A stretch of DNA of 64,000 nucleotides from Eustoma russellianum (lineage: Eukaryota > Streptophyta > Magnoliopsida > Gentianales > Gentianaceae): contig AP025054.1 in assembly GCA_036186865.1 (NCBI GenBank), forward strand, positions 6,367,060 to 6,431,059. Direction: 5' to 3'. The notes below the pieces were generated by a model that was not told where the DNA came from, did no database searches, and was given only the letters and a program-made list of their open reading frames with translations. Position 1 is the stretch's first letter. Each line of letters begins with the position of its first letter. A program made the position numbers and the translations under genes. Of this stretch, positions 32,844-45,006 are shown in pieces.

Positions 32844-34657
32844 TCAGCTTCCTAACTTGAAAGCATCTACAAATAGCCCTAAGCAAACACCTGCTTTCCA
32901 GTAGTTTATCATCATCACCAGAGACTGCAACCTTCCCGAAGGCACAGGAGGAGGTTTTCTATACATTAGCGCTCCAATTCCCTCGATCGCAGCAACCACT
33001 ACCCCTGCTACCAGCACGTCCCAGTCACCGGTTTGCCCAAGAATAGTAGCCAAAGCATTTGCTGTGTAGAATCCCAGCAAGAGCAGAAATACTTTCATGG
33101 GGAAATTCTTTCTAGCTGAATTAAGCTTCTCTAAAAGCTTTCTGGCACCTGCATCCACGATCCTGGCTAAACGTGTTCCACCAAGACTAGCGCTAAAACT
33201 GTTTACATTGTCTTGGTCATCATTGCTGGGAAGACCACCCGTATCCAAAGCAAATGCTATCCTTCCACTAAATCCACTCACTTCAGAACTATTTGATATT
33301 TGAATAGCAAATATTTCAGATCCCAGATAGCTTAAAAGCTCTTACACAAGATATCAAAGCCAAAGAAATAATGGAGACTACTATGTTCCATACAATTTAT
33401 GCCCATCATATTGGAAATGATAAGAAAATGAAACACCCTCGAGAGGTACACAGTAAGAAAAATTACTTATACAAAAGATAAAGAATAAAAACACATTTGA
33501 AATCAAGAAGATAATTATCATATGATAAATACCAAAAGACTAGGTCATCCTTTCATTGAACTGCCTTTGGCACATATGCATTGTGACGAATTTCAGACCC
33601 AGGTTAGAGTAGGTTAAGCGCAAACAAGACGTGGCTTATCATTCGGGAAACAAAGGAGAAATACATAGAGGATAACATAATATATTATATTCCTGTACTA
33701 CTCAATTGGTACCAAAAGAAACACATTAATTCGACAATTTGCAGCAGCAAAACATCGAAGCAGTATGTAACCAATGCAGAGCAGTGCACCTTTCCACATC
33801 TATCATCACAAACATCAAAAATTTTATGTTACTGTATGAACTGACTGATAAAGGAACATACACCACACACTTTTTCAAAGTTAGATCATGTAGGGAAGAT
33901 GGCTGTGTTATTTAAAAAAAAAAAACCCAATTGAAAGGAGCAGGGGATAATAGAAGCAAGATGGCCCATCTTGTATCACACCTATTCATTTCCAGCTTTT
34001 GATTGGGAATATGGTTTTGCATTCCTTAAGATATCATCGGATTTAATTGGACAGTCGCGTGTCCAATCATTTTCCCTTTTTCAGTCACCAATCAACAGAG
34101 CTGTGCAGGATTCCACAAAGGACATAAACAACTCATAGAGCTTAGATGTCGAAACATGTAAACATAAAGAAATATGGAAAACAACCAAGTTGAACCTGAA
34201 AGGATCTTATTATGTTTGCAAACGATGGGGCTGCCGTCACCACTTTTTTTTTCTTTTTTTCTTTTTGGTGGGGGGGGGGGGGGGGGTTGCATTTTCACCA
34301 GTTTTACACAACAAAGTTGTGATGAATTTCAATGCCAAAGTGGTTGGAAATCCAAGAAAAGTGGCAGCCATCGCACTTCCGATTTGCAGAATGTTAAAAG
34401 AACACGAACCACCCTATTACGGCTATTACAACTGGACACTAACGAACCACACAATGATTAACAGAAGCTTACTTTTTTACTAAAGAACATCCACAATGAT
34501 TGAGGAACTTCAAATTTCCCCCAATGAAGCTGTTTTGTCTTGCCAAGTTCATTCTGGGATCGTACTTCTTAAAATAAAGATATGATCTTTCGAAGCATTC
34601 TTTCTCTCGCAATGAAAAGTTCTGCAGCATTGTGATGTCTAATCTACAACAAGCCAT
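32844..34657 (-). CDS. Ycf20-like chloroplast membrane protein
   Basis: Two exons, 34473-34657 and 32844-33330, give 672 nt, 223 aa. The start is ATG at 34657 (MACCRLDITMLQNFSLR). Exon 1 ends AAAAAA before donor GTAAGC; the acceptor before 33330 keeps the frame (VKN, YLGSEIFAIQ). The first half lacks strong conservation and probably contains a plastid transit peptide. The conserved Ycf20 domain covers the second half: GTRLARIVDAG, a hydrophobic segment (MKVFLLLLGFYTANALATIL) followed by GQTGDWDVL, a second hydrophobic stretch (VVVAAIEGIGALMYR) and NYWKAGVCLGLFVDAFK. Ycf20 family proteins are plastid membrane proteins; an Arabidopsis member affects non-photochemical quenching. The molecular function is unknown. 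Start and splice choice are mine. Confidence 0.85.
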
Positions 34658-36092
34658 TAACTGCAAAAACGTCCAATATCATTGCTAGAAAAGGCAAATC
34701 AGAGCTGGCAATTGCAATTCAAACGGAAAATGAACAACAAATTTTGAAAGAAAATCTTGAAGCTACCTCTTCAAGAGAAAGTTCATTGAAGCACAAAAGC
34801 AGCAGAGTTGCCCCTCTCACATTCTAGGATTAATTAGACCCCTATTCATCAATACAAATCTAGGAATAATCATCAAGGATTCAGGCTTCAAAAATGAGAA
34901 TCAGAGAAAATATAAATTGTTTCACAAATCGACAAAAATAAGAAGCCATTTTTTAGTGCTCCATACTATATCATGAAGCAACACCGTCGAAATCGTCAAA
35001 ATACCTGAGTAAGTGATTTTGCTTAGATCGAGTGAAATGCTCAGGAGGAGGTGGCGGCTGCAGAGGATAAAAAGCGGCAACTATGGTGGTGGACGGTGGC
35101 GGAGATAGTAGCAGAAAAACTCCACAGCAACTGCCGATAATACGAAAATTTCCGAGTACAAAAACTATTTTTTGCCTGAAAATTAAGTACAAATTTTTTT
35201 CCTTTTTTTATTTTCCAGTAGGAAATTGATTCACATTTAATATTTTTGTTAAAAATACAATAAATATTACAACTTGCCAAAAAAAAAAGCATATAAGCTG
35301 GGGGATAGGATCCCCTCATTGCAAATGGGGTGCAGCGACGTGTGACCGTGCGACACGTGACAGCAATGGATGTTGATGAGGCTAGATGAGGGTCACCCGC
35401 ATCTAGCCTCACCACCCCTCTTTGTTGTCACGTGTCGCGTGGTCACAAAAGAGATGAGGAAAGTGGGGTTAGGATATCCCAACCCATAAGCAGGCGTCTA
35501 GTGAAATCAAATTATATATTATTTTCAGGATCTATCGATAGCTTTTAATATCGTTGCGATATAGTGGATATGGTTGTTGTTAATGAAAAAAAACATAACA
35601 TTCTGAACAAAGATTTGAAATTTGATATGTCAACCACATGCTACATTATAAAGCACTCAATTTGTTCAAATTAAAATTTTATAAATTAATATCAAAGTAA
35701 TTTTGAATAACGTCAGTTTTTACATGTAAAAAAGTTTTTTTTTTATCTTACACAACTTCCTCCTATTACTCTAAAAAGAAGACCAAACCACAATAATATA
35801 TGGACCACAACGATATTATTTTATGTGTTTGTGTGTATTAATTGCTTTTTACACAATGATATCACTATTTTGTGACTATATATTGTTATAAAAGGGAAAG
35901 TTTTTAAACTTTTATTGCAAAATGAATGCCACAATCATGATTATTATACCTATAAAAAAAACCTTTTTATTAGTAATAAACTTTAAATAAATAGTAATAG
36001 ACCTTTGTTTTCTGTTATACCGGCCCGCTGTGTAGAAAACCCGAGCTTATTATCAACTTCTGTGATACGAAGAAGAAGAAGTTGCAGTCGGA
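34658..36092. other. divergent intergenic region
   Basis: This lies between the Ycf20-like gene (minus) and the phosphoesterase relic (plus), so it holds both 5' regions. The interval 34690-35040 is probably 5' leader or upstream intron of the Ycf20 gene. No TATA box could be assigned. Confidence 0.35.
35300..35492. repeat. foldback (MITE-like) element with CACGTG cores
   Basis: The left arm GTGACCGTGCGACACGTGAC (about 35342-35361) is the near-perfect reverse complement of GTCACGTGTCGCGTGGTCAC (about 35427-35446). Further in, GAGGCTAGATGAG faces GCATCTAGCCTC. Each arm contains an ACACGTGAC motif, the G-box/ABRE core bound by bZIP and bHLH factors. Confidence 0.6.
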
Positions 36093-39000
36093 ATGAAAGT
36101 TGGCAGAAGAATTCCGTTTGTTTGCTTGATATGCTCAATGATCATGGCAATTTCTGAAAATCTTGTCGAGAGCAAAGATCTCGGGATAAACAATAAGTTG
36201 GACATAATTGAATTGGAGAATGCACCGGAGGACATGGTGTGGGTGGTGCAGCTCCCTGATCTTCACTTCAGTGTTCACCATCCTGAGAGAGCTCTCGATT
36301 TCAAGTCAATTATTGGCCCCACCCTTTCCTTCATCAATCTTTCTCTGGTCTTCATCAGTGGTGATCTCTCTGGTAAGGACTTTCATTTTGGCCTCACTCT
36401 TCCTTATCAGCTATTAATTTTTGCTGCTTATTCAATACTATCAATTAAAAATCAGTACATATTTATCCTTTGAGTTGTTACATTCTGGTGTTTATATTGA
36501 ATAACTTCTTAATACTCTATGATAACGGTGAACAGGATTAATTTCCACAAAGAGGAAAGATTCGTATGCATTTGCTGCAGGTCAAAAGACAGCTTATTGG
36601 ACCTCTGTGTATTTACTAGGCTTGAGTTATCAGCAGTTTTAGCTTGATTTCTAAGAGGACCTTTAGCAAAATGAATGCTTTATGTTGCTCTTTTCGTGTT
36701 TGAATGAAAGTAGACTGCTTAACTGGTCTTACTGTGGGGAAGCCATATCAAGGTTTTTCTAATGTATCTAACCTGGGAGTGATAGGCCATATCAGCATGG
36801 CTTCTGATGGGGTAAGGGCTCTCTACATGCCAACTCCTCATAAGAAGATATGAATTGTCATCTTCATTCCTCGCTTTTTCTCTCATGTAACTTGTAATAT
36901 TTTTTAGATCAATTAATAAATGAGGAATATTTATACTTAGCTATTATATGTAAGATTGTCTAGCATGAGTGAATTGATCATGCGGTCAATCAATTTGTCA
37001 TAGTAAGCGATTTTAACTTCTGTGGACAATTGTTTCGTGAGCTACTACAGAAAATGCCTTTAGGATCAGTGGCTTTTATTGACAACCTTTATTATGTGGT
37101 GGGAAGCACCATCCCCAACAACATATCAAGCCTTAATTCCCAAAGAGGGAAGTCCTATATGGATCTTTTGTCTCTGTTATGTTCTATTATAAAGTGACCA
37201 GAAATGCCTTATCTTTTTCCTACTGTCTCAGTGCATTCTTCTTCATCTTTTAACATTAGTTTCTTGGGATTTGTATCTCCTAAAAATAAATCTCTCTTGG
37301 AGACGCCGGTTGCATTTGTAGTTCTTCTTTTCTTCATTTTGTTTTTGACTTTTACTTGTATTTTATTTCAGTCATCCATTTCCAAGTTCCGCATTGTCTA
37401 GAGAATCAACTTAAGTTCTCTATCATTTGAACAACGTAGTTGAGCATAAGGGAAGCTCAATTAAGGCAAATTTGTAATTTTTGCTGGCCCCAATCATTGT
37501 GCATCGTATAGGGACTTATTTGGCCTTCATAAGATATTTCTACCTCAGTTTGTACTTTGCATGGCCTTACCAAAGAATGCATAGTTTTGAAGTTGTTTAT
37601 GTTTTTGTCCAGCCTAAATTTTGTTTACTTGATACAAGATATTGATTATTTTCTGTGTTTGACCTTGAAATGTGTATATCCTGATTTTTGCTCATGCTTC
37701 TCATATCCTTGCTTTAATAGATGGGAAAAGCAAAGATATGTTAGTGATGGAACAGGATGAAAAAAGAGTGGATTGAATACCAGAAAGTCACGGAAGATGT
37801 TGTGAAAAGAAGTGGCCTCAATGAGAGCATCTTTTATGATGTTAGAGGAAATCACGATAATTTTGGTGTATCATCATTTGGGGGCTCATCCGATTTCTAC
37901 ATGAAATACAGCTTTAGTGGGCAACTTAACCAAAGAGAGCTAGTCAGCAGCATTGTGATCGAGGTTGCTACTTTTCTTGGTCCATCAGTTTCTAATACAT
38001 TGCATAAACGTGTTTCAGATGGTATTCCACATAGTTAATGATTAATGTTTAAGAAGGCCCAGTTCGAATCTGTTTCTGTTACAAAAAAAACAAGGAATCT
38101 GTGACTGTTGATTGGAACTCATCCTTTTCCATTTTCAATGCAACTAGGAGAAAGACCCTGAGTTCATTGCTGAAATTATTTAAATATTATGCGGATTGTT
38201 CTCGGTCAGGGTCTTGTGCATATTTTCTTATGAAGATTATTGGTCTTCCAATATTTCTGGGAAATTGCATAACATTGGAGATCAACTTCAAAAGACACTA
38301 TTCATATTCCTGAATAGCTCATCAAAAATGCGTCAAACATTTGTCTGCTTCTTGTTTTTCTGCTCGATCATTCCTTACTTGATTTTGCTGCATTTTCCAC
38401 CATTTATGTGTAGAGTTATCACGAAAAAAGCATGAGATGAGTATTTTGTATATTTTTTTCATGTCTTGGCTGTTAATAGTGCTGAAGAAATTAAATCAGA
38501 ATCATATTCTGTTGCGTTGATTGCAGAATCATATCAATACTAATTTGATTATATTAATCTGATTTTGTTGTTCAATGATTTGGGTAGCATGACTCTGTTC
38601 TAATCTCCTCAACAGAAAGAATTGATGGTTCATTTTCTTTTTTGGTACTACTTCTATGTCATCCTAAATTCATGGATGAATCATCCCTCTGACTGGTGGA
38701 AGGGAGCGGCTTTTTGTTGGGTTTGACAGCACTACATCTTCAGGATTACGTGGACCAACTAATTTATTTGGCCATCCAACCGATGAGCTACTCAGTCAAA
38801 TAAACTCTGCATTTTCACTTCGGGATTCTCTCTCCATGAAACCAATTGCCAAAATTGCCTTCGGTCACTCTCCACTTTCATTCTGTAGCCTCTTCTTCTG
38901 GGAAGACTTTGAAGGATATGTTTTTGAAAAACTCCCTGTCAGCTTACCTATGTGGGCATCTGCACACAAAATTTGGAACCAATATAAAACGGCATCACAA

Positions 39001-39168
39001 ATCAAGTCATCAAGTATGATTCTCCCAGGAATCAATTCAGTTATATGCAAGTGGATTTCCTTCAGATGGACCCAGAAATTGTTCAGATGTACCTGCAGGA
39101 TCAGAAGATTTCTGGGAGTGGGAAATGGGTGACTGGAGAAAAAGCAGATGTATGCGTATTTTGGCCAT

Positions 39169-40565
39169 CGATCTGTTAGTGTATGTGTCCTAGGCCATGA
39201 TTTGGAGGTTTTATGTTATACATTTATTATTAATAAAGATGTTTTATTATCATTATTGTTGGTTAGTATGTTACACAATTATGATATATGTCCCTGGTTC
39301 ATTATTGTTATAGAGATAAAATATTTTATAACCAGTATGAGTATTGATTTGATAATCATGAGATGATTATGTGTATGGTGATACAAATCAATCTCATAGA
39401 TACTTGTTAGAGGACATTGTATTAGATAGACCCATCATGAGATTACTACATGGATTAACGTCATAAGTAAATCTCATGATAGTCATGTTTTAATCCTTAG
39501 ACTTGAGATTGTCATAGTTTCCAACATAAGGACTATTATATTTTGACATGATCTAACGTTATCCGTAACTGGATAATAATAAAGGTCATGATTGAGTATG
39601 ATAGAAATTATGTAGAGGATATTGAACAATCAAGATAGAATTTGTCCTTCTCTTTTGAGAGAGATATCTTTGGTCCCTCGATTAGTGAGACTGTGAAATA
39701 CATGGCCGTGCTCAAATGAATTGATAGTGTGATCAGTATCATTTGTTTTATCAGTCTACTTAGAGATCGAGTAATCATATGTTTGAACAATATAAGTATG
39801 ACGCTGACCATGACTTATGTTCAAACTAGATATCGTGTGACAAAGGGATTAATGCATGTACTATTATTAGGCTAATTGGACTGTACTCATATTTATTGGA
39901 TAGTCGTAATGCCTTGCTAGAGGCCAATTACGACTTGGTTTAATAGAGATTTAACCGACTGTCAATTAATATGGGCCTATCGGGTCACACACAAGAATGT
40001 GTATGGGCTGATATTAATAATATTAATATTATTAATATTAGATATTAATTATTATTCATATTATTAATTTCGTTTTTTATGGTGTGTGTATATATATATA
40101 TATTATCGGATAATAACGAAAGAATCCATATCTGATATGGATTTTGAATATCCTGATAGAATCCATATCTGATATGGATTTTGATTGACATTAACTAATC
40201 CGATTAGGACTCGGATTTTGATGTCTATATATGTGTGTATATATATTGTGTACCTCGTAGAGAGAACACACACGAAAAACACAGATTTCGGTTTTAGAGA
40301 AAACCATAGTTCTCAGCCGCGTCGTTCAAAAGCTAGCACTCCGGATGGAAGCATTCGTGTGGATACCGGCAGAGGGTGTTCGTGTCATCGCACCTCCTAC
40401 GTTCGCACCTTCTACGTCTGCAGATTTCGAATCTACAGAAGTATGGTTTTTGATTTCTTTTATCGAATTAAACGAACAACATGGATCCTTGGTAGGAAAT
40501 CGGAGATCAAGTTTTGTTTTCTGCTGCGCGTTTTTCAGTGATCTCGTATGTTTCCTAACACGATC
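39169..40565 (+). mobile_element. solo LTR inserted in a coding exon
   Basis: The LTR (39174-40560, 1387 bp) begins TGTTAGTGTATG and ends GTTTCCTAACA. It is flanked by a perfect 5-bp duplication CGATC (39169-39173, 40561-40565). Removing the LTR and one CGATC restores the exon reading RCMRILAID to QGRISFIDIDFQ. There is no internal retroviral sequence. It shares its family with the inverted, older copy at 326-1725. Confidence 0.95.
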
Positions 40566-41829
40566 AAGGTCGTATATCATTTATTGACATTGATTTTCAG
40601 CTGGGGAAAAAGAACAGACTATCATACTACCAACATATCCTCTAGATTCACGGTTTCTGGTTACCTCATATCAAAAAGAGAAATGTCAATCGTCAGATCT
40701 CTCTTTGGAAGAGACTATCAGAGTTTTGGTTTTCTCTGCATCACCAATTGTAACTGTTGTGGCTAGAATTTATGACTTAACCGCTGGCAATCCAATTCTT
40801 GTCATGGAATCGTCTATGAGAAAATTTGAGTGTGTCAACTCCCGTGGAGATCTATATTCCGTTCCTTGACATTTCAAGGCATTTGATGATCCATCTCCAC
40901 TGAGATATTGGTTGCAAATAGAGGCCATTGATATCTTGGGTAGATCTAGCTTGAGTGGACTGAGGCCCTTTTCTCTTTATGGTATTCATGCTAAGTTCTC
41001 GTGGACCTGGAAAGAACTTTTTGTAATGGGCTGTCAATGGTTTGATCTTTACTTCCCCATACTATGGTTACTTTATTGCATCACATTGTCCATGATTATC
41101 ATTCCGAAAGTTCTCTTGATTATTTCAAGAAAGCAGTACGCTCTCAAACATTTTTGTGCCAATAAAGGAGTTATAAGTTGTATGGCTTGGATTTTCACAG
41201 AGTTATATAAGGTGCCGACGGTTTGGTGCATTGTCTTGGTTTACTTGTTTCACCTCATGCTATGCCCCTGGCTTCGTGGTCAAGTTTTTACTGACATCAA
41301 GGAAAGGGGGTACATGACAATAAGAGGTTGGGTTGTGAAGCATGGTAAGATGGCAGAACCGAAATTTCTTGGGTTTCCTGATGTAATGGTGATTGTTCTG
41401 CCCCATTTACTGCTTGTAGTCTTGCCTGCAATTTGGGTTATTGGAGCATTTTCTGTTGAAAGGAGTATATATCATGATCATTTTCTTTCTCTTTCGGGGA
41501 AGAAAGAGGATGACCAAGTACCATGAAATCCGTGTCATACGATCATCGTGGAAATGTCATGTCAACAACTGTTTCCAGAGGTCGGTGGATGAGAAAGTTT
41601 CTCTTGGTTACGGCTTTGTCAATTTGTTGGAAACAATTTCAAGGCAAGTCTCTAACCTCTCGCTTTTCTTTTCAATCACTTTCACTTTATCTTTTTTTAC
41701 TAATTTTCTCTGACATACATAGAACCTTGGCTTGCTTACTTGTCAATTTGGTGAGTGTATGGAAATACAATATGGAAGATATAAGATGAAAAGATGTTTG
41801 AAAAAGGCTTGAATATCAAGCTTAAACGT

Positions 41830-42947
41830 TTATTCACAAGAACCATACATATATATACAACTTGGTGGGAGCTCAATGGCTACATCCCATCCTGTCAAGC
41901 CTAACGGCTACTTCGTGTATAACATGAAACTGACCTATTCTACTATAAAATGTAGTTAACTCCTTAATCTAAATATCTAACATGATAAACAATATTAATG
42001 TATGTACTTTGGTGTGATTATCTTGCGGAAAACGAGTGTTTAGCTACAGTTCTTCATGCTATCTGTCTGACTGAGTTGAACGATGAGGTTGCTGGCCTTG
42101 ACTTATGATCACCATTAGCTTATGAGAACTGATTCTTGTTGTGCCTCCATGCATGCGTATTAGCTTGTATTTCTACATAGTGGAGTATTAAGGTATGCTA
42201 GCAAATTTTGCTACGAAGTTCTGGCAGTTAGAGTTATATTATTGTTCGCTGGGTATCGTTGGAAGTTGTCAATGATGTGATGAAGTTCTTGTTATATGTC
42301 CACCTTCCCTATTTCTTTTTGACTCTAAAGTAACAGAACAGATCCTTTATTGACGAAGAACGATGTTGCACTCTTCCTTTTTCTTTGTAATTATTCTGCA
42401 CTCTTTCATGAAGTTAAAACAAAATCTAACATTCTAAATCATGCTAGGATCTCAAGCTCACTAGATCTACAGAGGCAGCTAGCTGTGCTATTAAAGAACT
42501 CTACAATCTCATACCGTTGGAATCTTTAAGATTGTTATGATCAAGAAAATATGGTGTAAACAATCAAGCTATGGCCGCCATTCATGGAAACAGAGTCCAT
42601 GTATATACAGAAATCATCGCATAACAGCTGCAGGTTGTAGAGCATGGTAAGAACTATGACCTGAAGAAATTGTTCGTGTCTGATTATGCTGCCAGTCTCT
42701 GCACCCACTTCTTTTGGTTGCATTGTACCCAAAGGGACAAAGTTTTAGTTTAGGTAGAAGCACAGCATCGGGATAATAGTTCCACATGATGTAAGTTTCT
42801 TGAAAATAGTAAACACGAACTTTTATTTTTCGCCATTCGCTATTTCAGATGTAGGTCTTGGAGCATGCGATAGTTTTCTGTTATATTTGTCTACTCTCGA
42901 TTTATTTATCAATATCCTGATTATCTGTGGTTCTCTTCCGCTTGCAG
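41830..42947 (+). other. last intron of the phosphoesterase relic
   Basis: AT-rich noncoding sequence between the exon ending CWKQFQ (about 41640) and the last exon at 42948. No other gene or complete repeat was recognised. Confidence 0.5.
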
Positions 42948-43159
42948 AGCTGCAGAGCGCTTATAAAAGCATATGAGATGAATCCCATTCTTGATTTCCC
43001 TCTCTATAGCCTGGTGATTCCTTTGATGCAAGTATATACTGTCTACAGAACCCGGATATATTGAGAAGAAATGTCAAGAAACAGCCCCTTATCTTCAGGT
43101 ATGGGATCTCCTATCTGTATTGCATCTCCAATTGCAACATATTCATGGTTGCCACGTGT

Positions 43160-43385
43160 TTAACCTACTATGGGACCAGAGTGAATATGATCTCCACCAA
43201 ACATACGTAATGCTTTAGCTAATGCACGGAAATGGATACCATGATTCTTCTGTCTCTCAATAACCACATGTATTGTACGGTGGATGTGAAGAAAAAGGCC
43301 ATTATCTCGGCAATAATGAGACAAGCTATTATTTGCAGTGAATCTCCCTGTTAAGTAATTGTGCATTACGATAGGAACTCCAATC
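43160..43385 (-). pseudogene. rbcL: nuclear copy of chloroplast rbcL (fragment)
   Basis: The minus-strand frame reads GVPIVMHNYLTGRFTANNSL, then SHYCRDNGLFLHIHRTIHVV, IERQKNHGIHFRALAKALRM and GGDHIHSGPIVG before a stop. This is the middle of the Rubisco large subunit with several non-conservative changes at otherwise invariant sites (for instance HNYLTGRF for HDYLTGGF). About 75 codons are present with no start or continuation. It is an old plastid-to-nucleus transfer with no coding role. Confidence 0.9.
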
Positions 43386-45006
43386 AAGGAGATAGTATTT
43401 GACAATTGATGATATAATGTAATAGAGGAAGAAAAACACAGCGGAGAAATCATCTGCTATCTTCAAGAATATAATAGTGTCAAAGTTGGTGAAAGAAGTT
43501 CATAGCAGACAAAGTCGTCATATAATGCAGAGAAGATACTGGCTAGGACCGCCAGGAGGAACTCTGGGCTTTTTGTCAAAGATTTTACATTTCACAAATG
43601 CAAACCCTTTAGTCGAGATGAAATGTTGGCATCATGATATCAATGCTCATCAAAGGGGACGGATATGTGGATTGCATGCAGATGCTACTGCAGCTTAGTG
43701 TTATTTTTCCCCTGAAGTGAATGTGATTAATGACCAATGATTTTCAAGCTCATCAAAAAATCATTGATCATGAATCAATGGATAAGGTACATCATACATC
43801 AGATCACAAAACAATCCGACTGTTTCCCAAACTTTGCGCAAACGCGAGAACCTACGTCCAAATATCATGTTTGCATTTGATCAAGCATGGACTTCCGTAT
43901 TGATATGAGATAATACGGCATCGATGTCGAGACCTGCGTATTCTTAGTGTCCACTCTGACGAAGTTGGCATAGAGATGACAGTTTCACAACAAAATGTCA
44001 GTGTTCACAGAACATAACTCTCAAGTCTCTAAGTCGATTGTGTAGATGTAATAGTTCAAATAAAACACGACGTTGTTCCAGAAGAATCAATCAATCATAT
44101 TCAGTATATCCCAACAGCAACAAAAACTATCGTTAGAGCCTGAGAAAGATAAACGACAGATAAACAATACCTTTATCTCAGAAAAATAACACCTACTCGA
44201 TCCAAATCCAAACGAGAAAGAATACTTTAACTAGCCATTGTTGGTGCTTCCAAACAACGTGCAATAACATCATTTTCACGGGTTATGGTTGCGTACATCC
44301 AACCTCCCGTACTCCGTCATAGACAGGAGTCTCTGAGTAATGAGTAATGTTGTTGTAATCCCATCCTTGTCCGCTGCCATGCATAAGTGCTCTCAGAGTT
44401 AAGATGGCACAACATTATACATCTGTATGAAATTTCAACAAAACCAGTAGTCCTAATATGGAAACTAAACACATTTTAGCTGACGATACATAAGAGCATT
44501 TTTCCCTTCCAGAAGATACAAAAGAAAATACATGGTACTGACTTTTCCTTCTCGAGAATATAGAAAACAGTATTATGTTTCCCTTATGAAGTTCAATTTT
44601 TTTTTCTTTTGACACCAATAGACGATGCCCAACACAAATCATCATCAGCTTTAGACTGTAATCTTTCAAGCTGATTTATATAAAGGATACACATAAATGG
44701 CATAATTACTCATTAAGTGTTTTTTTTGTAGCATAATTACTAATTAAGTGATTTGATCAAGTCACAGAATTACAAGAGAAACAACAAACTATGTACAATC
44801 ACTTGGAGTCGCACCTACTTCCAAACCAGTGGGCTTCAGCCATCACCTCTTCAAACTACACCTTTACTATACCATCATTGGAGTAACGGTAAAAGTGGCA
44901 GATTAGCCGAACTGCATCCATTGCTTCCATTCCGCCATGCATTTAAGTGACAGATCACCACCAAGGCAGCAGAAGCACTATAAACAGATGACGAACTCGG
45001 TTATCA
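43386..45006. other. intergenic with SINE relics
   Basis: The open frame 43477-43698 has no recognised family. Repeat relics: an Au-like SINE tail near 43785-43860 (CATCAGATCACAAAACAATC), a 44095-44165 block shared with 61015-61075 (CAGTATATCCCAAC, AGAGCCTGAGA), and a 44280-44360 copy of the GTTGCGTACATCC family. The 3' UTR of the minus-strand E3 ligase gene lies at the right end. Confidence 0.45.

Larger units (their letters stand above)
36093..43064 (+). pseudogene. metallophosphoesterase (At3g03305-like) pseudogene
   Basis: The exons read as the plant transmembrane calcineurin-like phosphoesterase family. 36093-36372 has a signal peptide and VVQLPDLHFSVHHPER (metal-binding DLHFS); 37721 to about 37963 has FYDVRGNHDNFG (GNHDN motif); about 38703-39173 plus 40566-41520 carries the rest of the catalytic domain and the membrane segments; 42948-43064 is the last exon, ending YRTRIY and stop. 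Lesions: one extra A in the A-run at 37760-37765, a +1 shift near 38890, TGA at 39017-39019, a solo LTR at 39174-40560 inside codon sequence, TGA replacing Trp at 40867-40869, and a frameshift near 41520. The family has two-metal phosphoesterase motifs; its substrate is not established. This copy cannot make the enzyme. Confidence 0.92.

Noticed and set aside
34174..34483. Plus-strand ORFs crossing the 17-G run
   Set aside because: The poly-Gly translation comes from the homopolymer. The region is intronic to the minus-strand Ycf20-like gene.
36093..41526. Phosphoesterase as a functional gene with the LTR as an intron
   Set aside because: The LTR border lacks GT-AG placement, a perfect target duplication lies in the exon, and further stops and frameshifts occur on both sides.
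43477..43698. Plus-strand ORF of 73 codons after the rbcL fragment
   Set aside because: It has no recognisable family. I considered plastid origin but could not match it to a plastid gene.
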